A stretch of DNA of 63,493 bases, taken from Stutzerimonas stutzeri SDM-LAC. Lineage in GTDB: Bacteria; Pseudomonadota; Gammaproteobacteria; Pseudomonadales; Pseudomonadaceae. This document shows, piece by piece, positions 48,314 through 56,684 of this stretch. The stretch is from NCBI RefSeq assembly GCF_000235745.1, contig NZ_AGSX01000094.1:1-63493 (forward strand). Direction: 5' to 3'. Each line of letters starts with the position of its first letter. Position 1 is the stretch's first letter. The notes below the pieces were generated by a model. The model was given only the letters and a program-made list of their open reading frames with translations. It made no database searches and was not told where the DNA came from. The position numbers and the translations under genes were made by a program.

Positions 48314-50377
48314 CTATTTTCGTTGATTGTTTACAAGCCACCAGAGCGGTCCGCTTGGCTCTTCCAGCTTCTGCAATAGAGCGTTGGCCCGTTGATTCCC
48401 TTGGGCTGCAGATTTTCGTAGCCAACTTTTTGCATGAGCGGAGTTTTTTGTCAGGACCTCTCCAGAGAGATAGTGCTTGCCAATATTGAGCTGTGCATCA
48501 GGATGTCCTGCCTTGGCGGCCTCTTTATACCAGTGAACCGATTGTGCAAGATCTTCAGCTGTGCCTCGGCCTGTCTCATGGCAGATGGCCAGCGCATACT
48601 GGGAGTTTATGTTTCCTTTGCTCGCTGAGAGTTGGAGCAGATGGAATTGCGCTTCAAGGTGATCCTGCGCGGCAGTCTTTTGGAGCCACTCGATGGCTTG
48701 TTGTTCGTCGTGCGGTACCCCTTGACCGTTTGCGTAGCCTAAGCCCAAGATAAATTGAGCTTCTTTATGCCCCTGCCGGGCTGCTCTGCTATACCATTTG
48801 GCAGATTGGTACTGATCCGGTGCCACGCCGATTCCCGTATCGTAGTGTGCGGCAAGATTGAATTGTGCGCTGGCATGCTCCTGCTCAGCCGCCTTTCTAT
48901 ACCAAGCGACGGCCTGTTCGTCACTTTGGGCAACAGCAACGCCATTCGCGTGATACACACCCAAATTGAATTGAGCTGATGCATGACCAAGCATCGCCGC
49001 CTGCAGGAAATGAGTAGCAGCCAGTTCGTACTGCTGCTGATCATGATGCTGGATCGCCTGCCGAAAAATCTCGTCGCTTGATGGCGCATCTACCGCCACC
49101 TCGCCAACGATGTCCCCGACTAGCTTCAGTATTTCGCCCTTTAGTGCGATAAATTGCTCGACCTGCTCTTTGAAAGCCCCCTGGCTATGACGCTGCTCGC
49201 GAATCAGTCCTTGTAGCGTGCTGCGCTCGCTCTCCGGCAACTGATCGGCCAGTGGCAGCAGGGTGTTGAGCAGGGCGAGTTTTTTGCGGCTGTCCGCCAG
49301 GCTGTCCTGGTTGTGTCGGATATAGCCGTCCAGTATCTGCTCGCAGGTACGGCGGTGCTGGGTGTACTTGGGCCGGCTGTCCAGTTGACCGAGCCAGACA
49401 CGGACATCGTCACCGGCAATCCGCCCGCCATGTTCGCTGCCCAGCGGGGCGGCCCAGGCCATTAGTCCGGCGCAGGGAATCCCCGCCTGTTCGATGGCGG
49501 CGCGGGCGCTCTCGAGGATCGCGTCGATGCGCGCCTCGCCGACCAGGTCGGCCTGGGTGACGACGAAGAAGATCGGTTGCGGGTGGTTCAGGCGACGCAG
49601 GAAGTCCAAATCGTCCTGGCGGATCGAGCCGTTCTTGGCGCTGAGCAGCCAGAGCACATGATCGGCTTCGGTGAGCTGGCGCAGGGCGATATTCTGGTCG
49701 GTCTCTGCAGCGCCCTCGGCGTCTGCTTTGCTGTAGCCAGGGGTGTCGAGAAAGGCGAGGCCGTCCCACGGCAGGTGAGGCTGGTGCAGCATCAGCAGCT
49801 TGAGGATATGGGCAAAGCCGAAGCCCTCGCCGAGGCTGCCGCGGTAGTGGTCGTTGAAGGCGTGGGTAATCGCCTGCAGGGCGTCGCGGTCCAGCGCAAT
49901 CCGGTGGTCGAAGCAGTTCAGTGCGACTATGTTGGCCTCGCCACGAGTGATGAAGCTGGGAATCGCGGTGGTCGGCTCCAGCGACTCGGGCAGCAGGTCG
50001 ACGCCGAGCAGGGTGTTGAGAAAGCGCGACTTGCCGGCGCTGAATCCGCCACCGACCCCGACTACTCTCTTGCTGGCCAGGTCGGGGAACAGGGCGAGGT
50101 TCTCCAGTGCGTCCTCCAGCGCCAGCAGGTGACGCAGGGCCTGGGCCTCGCCGGGGTAGCTGCCGCGGGCGGTGAGGGCGATAAAGTCCTGGTGAATCAG
50201 GGCGTGCAGGCGGGCGAGCTGGGCGCGCTGGGCTTCCTGCACGGCCTCCGGGGCGGGATGGCCGATCAGCCGGGCGAGCAGTTGCAAGCCGCGCGCCGGG
50301 TGGCTGAGGTAGGGGTTGGCGGTAGCCGCCTCGGCGGCCTCCAGCTCTTCCAGGGAAAAGTTGAAGTCGAGGGACAT
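48314..50377 (-). CDS. Dynamin-like GTPase with C-terminal Sel1 repeats (second gene of dynamin operon)
   Basis: This is a 687-residue protein. The GTPase domain has G1 GGFSAGKS (110-117), G3 DTPGYSK with Asp211, and G4 TQAD (274-277). A helical middle region (about 330-440) follows. From about 455 to 670 there are at least six Sel1-like repeats (for example AAMLGHASAQFNLGVYHANGV, AAEQEHASAQFNLAAHYDTG), which usually mediate protein-protein contacts. This is an unusual combination. The gene is 15 bases downstream of the patatin-dynamin gene and 27 bases upstream of the third GTPase. Codon use and GC content match its operon partners. Confidence 0.88.
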   Translation of the reverse strand: MSLDFNFSLEELEAAEAATANPYLSHPARGLQLLARLIGHPAPEAVQEAQRAQLARLHALIHQDFIALTARGSYPGEAQALRHLLALEDALENLALFPDLASKRVVGVGGGFSAGKSRFLNTLLGVDLLPESLEPTTAIPSFITRGEANIVALNCFDHRIALDRDALQAITHAFNDHYRGSLGEGFGFAHILKLLMLHQPHLPWDGLAFLDTPGYSKADAEGAAETDQNIALRQLTEADHVLWLLSAKNGSIRQDDLDFLRRLNHPQPIFFVVTQADLVGEARIDAILESARAAIEQAGIPCAGLMAWAAPLGSEHGGRIAGDDVRVWLGQLDSRPKYTQHRRTCEQILDGYIRHNQDSLADSRKKLALLNTLLPLADQLPESERSTLQGLIREQRHSQGAFKEQVEQFIALKGEILKLVGDIVGEVAVDAPSSDEIFRQAIQHHDQQQYELAATHFLQAAMLGHASAQFNLGVYHANGVAVAQSDEQAVAWYRKAAEQEHASAQFNLAAHYDTGIGVAPDQYQSAKWYSRAARQGHKEAQFILGLGYANGQGVPHDEQQAIEWLQKTAAQDHLEAQFHLLQLSASKGNINSQYALAICHETGRGTAEDLAQSVHWYKEAAKAGHPDAQLNIGKHYLSGEVLTKNSAHAKSWLRKSAAQGNQRANALLQKLEEPSGPLWWLVNNQRK

Positions 50378-50392
50378 GCTTAAATGCTCCTG

Positions 50393-53300
50393 TCAGGCGG
50401 CCAGCGCCGGCTGCTGGGCGACCAGTTTGGCCACCCGCTCGAGAGCCTGTTCGCCCCGTTCCTTGATCTGCTGCTTGCGCAGCTCATCCGCGCTCAGTTG
50501 CTGATCGATGCGCTCGATGTTCTCCCGCTGCACATCGAGCTGGGCGGAAATTCTGTCGCGCATAGCGGCCAGGAATTGTCCGGCGTGCTTCTCCAGCAGC
50601 TCGGGAATCGCTGCTTGCAACTGGCCGATGATCGATTCAATGGCCTCGTTAGCACGGCCTTCAGCTTCGCTCTCTTTGCTGGTGCCCGAGACGAACAGGC
50701 CGATCACACCGCCGAGCAGGCCGCCGATCAGGGTGCCGACTAGCGGAATCATGCTGCCTATTGCAGCACCGGTAGCGGCACTCAACGTCGCGCCAACGAC
50801 GCTCTGGTCCTGTGCAATGCCGATCGGGCCGTCGCCGGCTAACGTTGGGCCGTCGAAGGCGTTCAGCTCGATATGACTCCCGAGGTTCTGGCAGGCATCC
50901 TTGAGACGCGGCGTTAGGTTCTGGTCGACGGCCAGCTGGCAGGCGTTGCGCGCATCCGCGGTGAGCAGCGGACCGATGCTCTGGCCGCCTAGCAGGATCT
51001 GCGCGTAGGCGCTGCGCCGGCTGCGCAGGTAGCTGTTGACGGTGGCGACCACCTGGCGGGTGATCGGGCCGCGGCAATCGCGCAGCAGGCTCTCCTGTTC
51101 GCTGGCGTAGTTCTCTTCCAAGCGGGCGCGGTTGCGTTCGAGCAGCTTGCGCTGGTCGAGCAGGTCGTCGCGGGTGGTGTCCAGGGCCAATTGCTGGCGG
51201 ATCAGCCGCTCGGCCCGGCCGAGCAGGTATTCCACCCGCGGCGCCAGGTGCTGCTGGAAGAGCGCGGCCTTGCGGGTTTCCAGCTGGGCGAGCAGGTCGT
51301 CTAAGCCGCTCAGGTCGCCCTCGCGTGCTGAGCAGCCGCGCACCGGATGGCTGGGGTCGAGGCCGGCCTGCTCGGCCAGCTGGCGTCGCAGCGCCTCGCG
51401 CTGGCTGGGCGTGTTGAGCGCCTCCTGGCAGACCAGCAGGGAAAACTCCTGGCCGAGCGAGCGCTGGCGGTTGATGAAGCCCAGCTCGTCGATGCCTATT
51501 TGGCTACTGCGGGTTACGCAGAGAATGCAGGCCGCGCCCTCTCCAATGTACTGCTGCAGGGCGCGCTCGTGGTTGCCGTTACCGGAGCCGAAGCCGGGGG
51601 TGTCGACCAGAATCAGATCCGGGTGGCGGGCCAGTGCGCTGCGATTGAGGTGAAGCTCGACGAACAACGGCGGCTGAGCGTCGGTGCGCGGGTTTTCTAG
51701 CAGCGGCCGGTAGGCGGCCAGCTCGCGCTCCTCGCGGCGCAGGCCGCTGCTGTGCAAGTCGTCCAGCCAGTGGATTACCAGCTTCTCCTCGCCCGGCAGG
51801 GCGTAATGGAATTCGGTGGCCAGGCTGGTGCAGGCGCCCAGGTCGTCCTTCTGGATGTCCTCGCCCAGCCAGCAGTTGAGGAGGGTGGACTTGCCGACGC
51901 TGAACTTGCCAATCAGCGGCACCTTGAGATGGAAGCCGCTAATGGCCTCGCGCAGCTCGACGATTTCGCCGCGGAACCCGTTAGGCAGGATCTTTTCGCC
52001 GACCAGTTCGTCGAGTACCTTGAGCTGGTCGAGCCAGCCGGCCTTGAAGCGGCTGAGGTCGCTGCCGTGCACCACCGAGAAGCCCGCGACCTTGAGGTGA
52101 TAGAGCAGCTCGGCCAGGAAGTCCCAGGCCGGCAGCTCGGCGGCGGAGCCATAGCCCCAGAGCGTCAGGGCCTGTTCACTGCTCATCGGTTCGGCGCTTT
52201 GGTTGCGCAGGTCGCGCAGCCAGCGGGCCGGCTGGCCAGGCTGCCGGTCGGCCTCGGGCAGGATCACCAGGCGCTCGGTCATAGTTCGCGCGCACTCGGG
52301 CTGTTCGCTCAACTGCGCGCAGAAATCGGCGATCCGTATTGGCTGGCTGTCATCCAGGCCGGTGTTGATGCACATCTCCTTGAGGCTGACCAGCTCGGCC
52401 GGCGACCAGTTGCCCTCGGTCAGCAGGTAGAAATCGTTGGCGATGCAGGCCAGGCGCAGCGGCACCGGCAGCCTGGCCAGCGGCTGGCCGTCGAGGCGCG
52501 GCCGGTTGGGGTGCAGCAGCCAGTTATGCAGACGGCCCTGGCGCTCCAGCGTGCTAAGGCGATCCTCATGTTGGCTGAGGCGCTCACGCAGCTTGCAGTA
52601 CACCCCGGCCAGCGAGCGGTAGACGCGGCGCAGGTCGCGGTTGTGGCGTTTGCCGAGACGCTGGATCTCGCCGAAGGCGCTGTTCAGGCGGTTCTGCAGG
52701 GCGCATGCGAATTCGAGAGTAACCGCACCTTTTTCCTGCACGGCAGCGATCAAGCGCAGGGCGGCGAACTGCGCCTGGGCCAGGTCGCGGTCGTTCTCTG
52801 CGGCGATCTGCTGGCTTTTTCCGGTAATCGTGCCCCACAGGCGCGACAGCACGCCCTGCTCGCGCATATGGTTAGCGCGTCCGGTGACCGGCGACAGGGC
52901 ACTGAGGGCATCCAGCACGGCCCCTTCCACCTTGCGGCGGTTGTTAGCATTCTGGGCGATGAAGCTGTCGACAGCGGTTTCGATCTGACAGCGCTCGATG
53001 TCGGCGAGCAGCGCGGTGTTTTCCAGGGCAAGCTGGTCGAGCGCCAGCGGCGTTTCATCGTCGTCGGCCAGCTCGGGCTTTTGGCTGAAGTCGTCGCTGC
53101 GGATCGTCCGGTCGAAGTCGTGGATGTCGTAGACCGTCTGGCCGTGTTGGCGATCCATAGCCTGCAACTGCTGGGCGCTCTTGCGTTCTTCTTCTGCGCT
53201 CAGGCGCGCACGCTCCCAGAGAGCTTCGTACTGGGCCTCGTTGCTGAGGAAGAGTTCGAGGTGGCGGAACAGCTGCAGGCCGTCGTTGTAGCCCTGCTCC

Positions 53301-54076
53301 ATTCGCCGCGCGGCACCCTGGTTGGAGAAGTCGAGGGTGGCGTTGACGCCCCCGAGACTGCGCGTCGGCACCACCGGTAGTATGCGCACACCCGGATAGT
53401 GGCGCGGGTCGATGCTCAGATCATCGGGCGACAGGTAGACGACGATGATGGTGTCGCAACCAGACTTGATCAGCGGAATGATCGGGGTGTTGTCGACGTT
53501 CTTGTGCGGCAGGCCCCAGTAGAAGCCCCCATCGCTGTAGATACTGCCCTGAATGCGCACCTCGTCGAAAATCATCGGCAGGGCGGCGGTGCCGAGCAGC
53601 ATCTCTGCGGCGGTATGCGCGTCGCGCACCTCCAAGTAGTCGACTCGGTTGGCTTCGGTGTTATGAAGCGCCACGGTCAGCGGCAGCGCCGAGGAGGCCA
53701 ACCGACCGGAATTAAGGCCCTCGCTGATCATGCTCTTCAGTCCGTCCTGCTTGAAGAAGCCCTTGGTGCTGACGAAGTGGCTAATAGCCTGCGCCATCAC
53801 GCTGCCTGTAGCCATTGATGCCAGCTGCGCGGCCAGACCGGGAACGTCCTGCACGGTCAGCATGTTGCGACTCTCGATGTTCAGCCACATGTCGCGGGCT
53901 TGGTTGAACTTGCCTTGGGCGAACATGGCTCCGTTGAGGCCGCCCACCGAGGTGCCGGCTATGGCGCTCAGCTGGCTGTCCAGGCCGAGCTCGCGCATGG
54001 CCTGCCAGACCCCAATCTGGTAGGCGCCCTTGCCGCCGCCGCCGGAGAGGGTGAGGCCTAGTTTGTTGAATTTCAT
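50393..54076 (-). CDS. Patatin-like phospholipase fused to a dynamin-like GTPase (first gene of dynamin operon)
   Basis: This is a 1227-residue two-enzyme protein. The N-terminal patatin domain has the oxyanion loop GGGGKGAY (12-19), the nucleophile Ser43 in GTSVG, and the catalytic Asp182 in SDGG. All active-site residues are intact, so lipid acyl-hydrolase activity is expected. A helical middle (about 290-690) links to a dynamin-type GTPase with G1 GKFSVGKST (723-731) and G3 DTPGFGSG (Asp825). After a long coiled region comes a glycine-rich hydrophobic hairpin (about 1094-1131, GAAIGSMIPLVGTLIGGLLGGVIG), likely the membrane insertion site. The ribosome site AAGGAA lies eight bases before the ATG. 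Confidence 0.9.
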   Translation of the reverse strand: MKFNKLGLTLSGGGGKGAYQIGVWQAMRELGLDSQLSAIAGTSVGGLNGAMFAQGKFNQARDMWLNIESRNMLTVQDVPGLAAQLASMATGSVMAQAISHFVSTKGFFKQDGLKSMISEGLNSGRLASSALPLTVALHNTEANRVDYLEVRDAHTAAEMLLGTAALPMIFDEVRIQGSIYSDGGFYWGLPHKNVDNTPIIPLIKSGCDTIIVVYLSPDDLSIDPRHYPGVRILPVVPTRSLGGVNATLDFSNQGAARRMEQGYNDGLQLFRHLELFLSNEAQYEALWERARLSAEEERKSAQQLQAMDRQHGQTVYDIHDFDRTIRSDDFSQKPELADDDETPLALDQLALENTALLADIERCQIETAVDSFIAQNANNRRKVEGAVLDALSALSPVTGRANHMREQGVLSRLWGTITGKSQQIAAENDRDLAQAQFAALRLIAAVQEKGAVTLEFACALQNRLNSAFGEIQRLGKRHNRDLRRVYRSLAGVYCKLRERLSQHEDRLSTLERQGRLHNWLLHPNRPRLDGQPLARLPVPLRLACIANDFYLLTEGNWSPAELVSLKEMCINTGLDDSQPIRIADFCAQLSEQPECARTMTERLVILPEADRQPGQPARWLRDLRNQSAEPMSSEQALTLWGYGSAAELPAWDFLAELLYHLKVAGFSVVHGSDLSRFKAGWLDQLKVLDELVGEKILPNGFRGEIVELREAISGFHLKVPLIGKFSVGKSTLLNCWLGEDIQKDDLGACTSLATEFHYALPGEEKLVIHWLDDLHSSGLRREERELAAYRPLLENPRTDAQPPLFVELHLNRSALARHPDLILVDTPGFGSGNGNHERALQQYIGEGAACILCVTRSSQIGIDELGFINRQRSLGQEFSLLVCQEALNTPSQREALRRQLAEQAGLDPSHPVRGCSAREGDLSGLDDLLAQLETRKAALFQQHLAPRVEYLLGRAERLIRQQLALDTTRDDLLDQRKLLERNRARLEENYASEQESLLRDCRGPITRQVVATVNSYLRSRRSAYAQILLGGQSIGPLLTADARNACQLAVDQNLTPRLKDACQNLGSHIELNAFDGPTLAGDGPIGIAQDQSVVGATLSAATGAAIGSMIPLVGTLIGGLLGGVIGLFVSGTSKESEAEGRANEAIESIIGQLQAAIPELLEKHAGQFLAAMRDRISAQLDVQRENIERIDQQLSADELRKQQIKERGEQALERVAKLVAQQPALAA

Positions 54077-54499
54077 GCTCTGTTCCTTGAGAAGACGTCC
54101 GTCGCCGGAACCCCCGACGAGATGCTCTAGAGAGTGTCTGTGCGATACGGCAGATGGCTGGCGTTATTGCGCTGGGCCATTCGCACAGTGTCTGCAAGGA
54201 CGTGGTGGTAAGAAAAATAGTCGTCTGGCCTTGTTAGTCGGCCATGGTGGCATTTTGATAATGCTCGGGCACTGCCTCCCGTTTTGCAATATCCCGCTGG
54301 TCAAAACGAAGCAAACCTTCAGACTGGTTGCTAAAACTCGATTATCGGCCCTGCACGTCACGCTGCTGCGCACGTGTGCTTAGCGATCTATCGCCCCCAT
54401 TGGTGGAGGGCATAGTTGTAACGTGTCAAAGGGCCAGAGGGGGCGCGATAAAAATGAATGGCGCATCCCTCGACCGCGGGATGCGTGCGAAGGTGATAG
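54077..54499. other. Upstream region of the dynamin operon
   Basis: This stretch should hold the operon promoter. An inverted repeat TGTGCGA (54139-54145) / TCGCACA (54181-54187) and a direct repeat GTGTCTG flank a 35-base spacer. They could be a regulator site. No gene is supported. Confidence 0.35.
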
Positions 54500-54780
54500 T
54501 TGCGGAGTGTCCTCCTTCATTTCCTAATCTGGGAGCCGAAAAATCCCTAGCTAGGCCATAGCACAGCCGAGCATCCCGTTGTCGTGATATCTCGTATGTA
54601 GTCAACGAGAGCACGCTGATGAGATAGTTGTGTGACGATGCTTGGCGGTGGCGCCGGTCTCTGGCAAAGCGGTCAATACCAAGCCCAGCAATGGCTGCTA
54701 TGGGCCTTGGTGGTCCTGGTAATCGCGACGTGGGCTATGCCAGTGGGCAGAATGGCGGGAGCCTAGAAAGGGGCGTAATC
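54500..54780 (+). pseudogene. Broken copy of the small membrane-protein gene and its leader
   Basis: From about 54510 the sequence parallels 43015-43280. The shared leader TAGCACAGCCGAGCA is at 54557 and 43052. The start ATGAGA is followed directly by a TAG stop at the position of the third codon (Trp in the intact gene), then a frameshift. The rest (GGTCAATACCAAGCCCAGCA, ATGGCTGCTATGGGCC) still aligns, up to GGGGCGTAATCGTGAT. Confidence 0.75.
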
Positions 54781-54920
54781 GTGATTCCGCGCTCTGAGTC
54801 GTTGGAAAGACTGAACGAGAGTCAGCGGCTGGTTAGGGCAGATGCTGAGTGTCTTCTATCACGGCGCTTCATTGCAGCGGCAGCTATCGTAGTATGCTAT
54901 CGGAGCAACGTGAGGTTTCG

Positions 54921-55115
54921 ATGAAACAGCGGAAACGTGAATCTAAAGCTGAAATGATAGCTCGATACCAGGATGAAGCGCGCTTGGTGTTGGCTAAGCG
55001 CCATGGTGCTCAAGGGCGCTTATTAGCTATTGCCGCCGCTGCCGGCGCTGCGGGTCTAGATATGGAGCCGGGGGGCCGCTTGGCTGGTTCGATGCCGCCA
55101 AAAAAGGTTACCTAG
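54921..55115 (+). CDS. Small basic hypothetical protein
   Basis: This 64-residue protein starts MKQRKRESKAEMIARYQDEARLVLAKRHG, a helical basic N-terminus, followed by an Ala/Gly-rich segment (LLAIAAAAGAAGLD). A GAGG ribosome site lies seven bases upstream. The family is not recognised. Confidence 0.4.
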   Translation: MKQRKRESKAEMIARYQDEARLVLAKRHGAQGRLLAIAAAAGAAGLDMEPGGRLAGSMPPKKVT

Positions 55116-55220
55116 GGCGGCCCTTCAGTTAAACGCTGCTTTTCTTGTGGATTCGCTCAAGAGACGTAGCTGCGCCGACAGAAATTCCAGCATGCTTCGA
55201 TGCGTTACGAAAAGCTTTAT

Positions 55221-55631
55221 TTAGATAGGTAGCTCCCGTACCGAATCTAGGTAGCGGCGCACCTCGGCCAGTTCAGCAGTGCGCCCAGACAGCATGAACT
55301 GCAGAGCGCTTTGGCCATTGAAAGGGTGCGTTTCATTGGGTTTTTTTACCCACTGATAGACGTAGTCGGCATGGTTACTGAAGATCAGCCTCAAGGATTT
55401 GTGGATCCCCATCAGGTAGGAAATCCGCACCAGAAGATCGTGGCACAGGCATACCTCTGGCAACCTCTTGTACTCGTGGTACGCGGCGTCGCCGATGCCT
55501 CCGAGCAAAACCTTCTGCTCATCCTCAGAGCATCCCCATTTCTTCATAAGGTTGAAGAAAAAGGTCAGCGCGACCTTGCCTGCAAGCGGAGTATCAGGGG
55601 CTGAAATTTCATCTTCATTTTTAAAAGTCAC
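55221..55631 (-). CDS. Orphan MbcA/ParS/Xre (DUF2384) antitoxin-like protein
   Basis: This 136-residue protein has an N-terminal helical part (LTFFFNLMKKWGCSEDEQKVLLGG) and a C-terminal DUF2384 toxin-binding region (RISYLMGIHKSLRLIFSNHA, then NGQSALQFMLSGRTAELAEVRRYLDSVR). No RES or other toxin is adjacent, so it is an orphan. It differs from the antitoxin at 43.4 kb in having the full-length Xre-like N-terminus. Confidence 0.78.
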   Translation of the reverse strand: MTFKNEDEISAPDTPLAGKVALTFFFNLMKKWGCSEDEQKVLLGGIGDAAYHEYKRLPEVCLCHDLLVRISYLMGIHKSLRLIFSNHADYVYQWVKKPNETHPFNGQSALQFMLSGRTAELAEVRRYLDSVRELPI

Positions 55632-56019
55632 GTTAGAGACCTAGGCTTCGCTATGGGATAACCCTTCCACTATAACGAGCGTGGCGCGCTACGCACCGAC
55701 TTACGGATTTCGACGCAGGACCTTGATGGAGCCAAGTCGCGCCCACAGGAATTTCATGAGCGCCCCGAGAATGCAGTCAAGGTTGTACCATGGCTTCAAC
55801 CCGCGCCGTTGCTGGGGTACGGACTTTTCGTGCAGCATTCCCACAGGCGCTGTTGAGGGCATCGGCTGCCCGCCAGAGCCGACAGGGAGGTCGACTACCT
55901 GACCGGAATTAGCTGAGCGCTGACCGGAAACTGGCGACAGTCGCTGCCATCCTGTAGCCCGCGGCAATGGCTGCGGATTCATTCGCGAACGTCTCCGGAG
56001 GGTTGTGGTGCCCCATGAC
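55632..56019. other. Gap between the antitoxin and the SRAP remnant
   Basis: About 390 bases of GC-rich sequence, probably the decayed remainder of the SRAP gene, although I recognise no further domain pieces in any frame. Confidence 0.35.
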
Positions 56020-56169
56020 TCATTCTGTGCGGCTGTCTCGTAGCCGCACGAGGCGGCGTCGATTCGCCCACCCAAAGAAGACGAGCACCCGGGAGCGGGG
56101 CGGTACGTTGTAGCGCAGCGCCTCGAGGTACTCGATCGCCGTCCGGTACTGGGTGAATCGTCCACACAT
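56020..56169 (-). pseudogene. Truncated SRAP (YedK/HMCES-type) gene, N-terminus only
   Basis: A 49-codon frame starts MCGRFTQYRTAIEYLEALRYNV. Cys2 is the catalytic residue with which SRAP proteins form covalent crosslinks to abasic sites in single-stranded DNA. The full family length is about 220 residues. Here the frame ends after the first 50, and the conserved Asn, Glu and His motifs are missing. It is divergent from umuDC and shares the LexA-controlled intergenic region, a common SOS arrangement. Confidence 0.7.
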
Positions 56170-56194
56170 AGGCCCTCCGGTCATCGCCGTTGAA

Positions 56195-56224
56195 TTGACC
56201 CGCGCGATGCGGCTCTGATATCTG
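56195..56224 (+). promoter_or_regulatory. Probable sigma-70 promoter of umuDC
   Basis: TTGACC (56195-56200) and TATCTG (56219-56224) are 18 bases apart, and the -10 overlaps the LexA box, as expected for a repressed SOS promoter. Confidence 0.5.
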
Positions 56225-56237
56225 TATATTTATACAG
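56222..56237. promoter_or_regulatory. LexA box (SOS operator)
   Basis: CTGTATATTTATACAG fits the consensus CTG-TATATATATA-CAG with the invariant CTG-N10-CAG and lies 21 bases before the umuD start. Confidence 0.93.
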
Positions 56238-56258
56238 TTATCGCAGAGCAGTACGAGA

Positions 56259-56684
56259 ATGCGGGTCACTATTCTGGGGCGTCTCGGCCCCGCCAAAACT
56301 TTCTCTCAATACGTGGACAGCCGAGTGCCGGCGGGTTTCCCATCACCCGCTGCCGACTATGAGGAGGTAACCCTGTCGATCGACGACTTGGTCGACCTGC
56401 GGGCACCCAACGTCTATCTGGTACGGGTGAGCGGGCCAAGCATGATCGGCGCCGGGATCTATGACGGGGACGTGTTGGTGGTCAACCGCGCCCTGGAGGC
56501 GCGGTCGGGCAACGTCGTTGTCGCGTACGTGGATGGCGGGATGACGGTCAAGCGACTGCAAATCTCCGCCGCGGGAGTGAGGCTGCAGCCCGAGAACCCT
56601 GATTACAGGGCAGTGGCCGTGACCGAATCATTGCATGTGTGGGGCGTGGCCACGCATAACCTGCACAGCCTATGTTCGCGCTGA
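56259..56684 (+). CDS. umuD: UmuD-type LexA-like autopeptidase (polymerase V subunit)
   Basis: UmuD is cleaved on RecA filaments and then joins UmuC to form translesion polymerase V. This 141-residue protein has the cleavage site Ala25-Gly26 (RVPAGFPSP), the nucleophile Ser61 in GPSMIG, and the general base Lys98 in MTVKRL. All catalytic residues are present. It overlaps umuC by 13 bases and lies under the LexA box. Confidence 0.94.
   Translation: MRVTILGRLGPAKTFSQYVDSRVPAGFPSPAADYEEVTLSIDDLVDLRAPNVYLVRVSGPSMIGAGIYDGDVLVVNRALEARSGNVVVAYVDGGMTVKRLQISAAGVRLQPENPDYRAVAVTESLHVWGVATHNLHSLCSR

Noticed and set aside
51752-53380. Plus-strand open frame of 542 codons
   Set aside because: It is antisense to the patatin-dynamin gene, where high GC content keeps the opposite strand open. 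It has no ribosome site and no recognisable domain, whereas the minus-strand protein has intact catalytic motifs.
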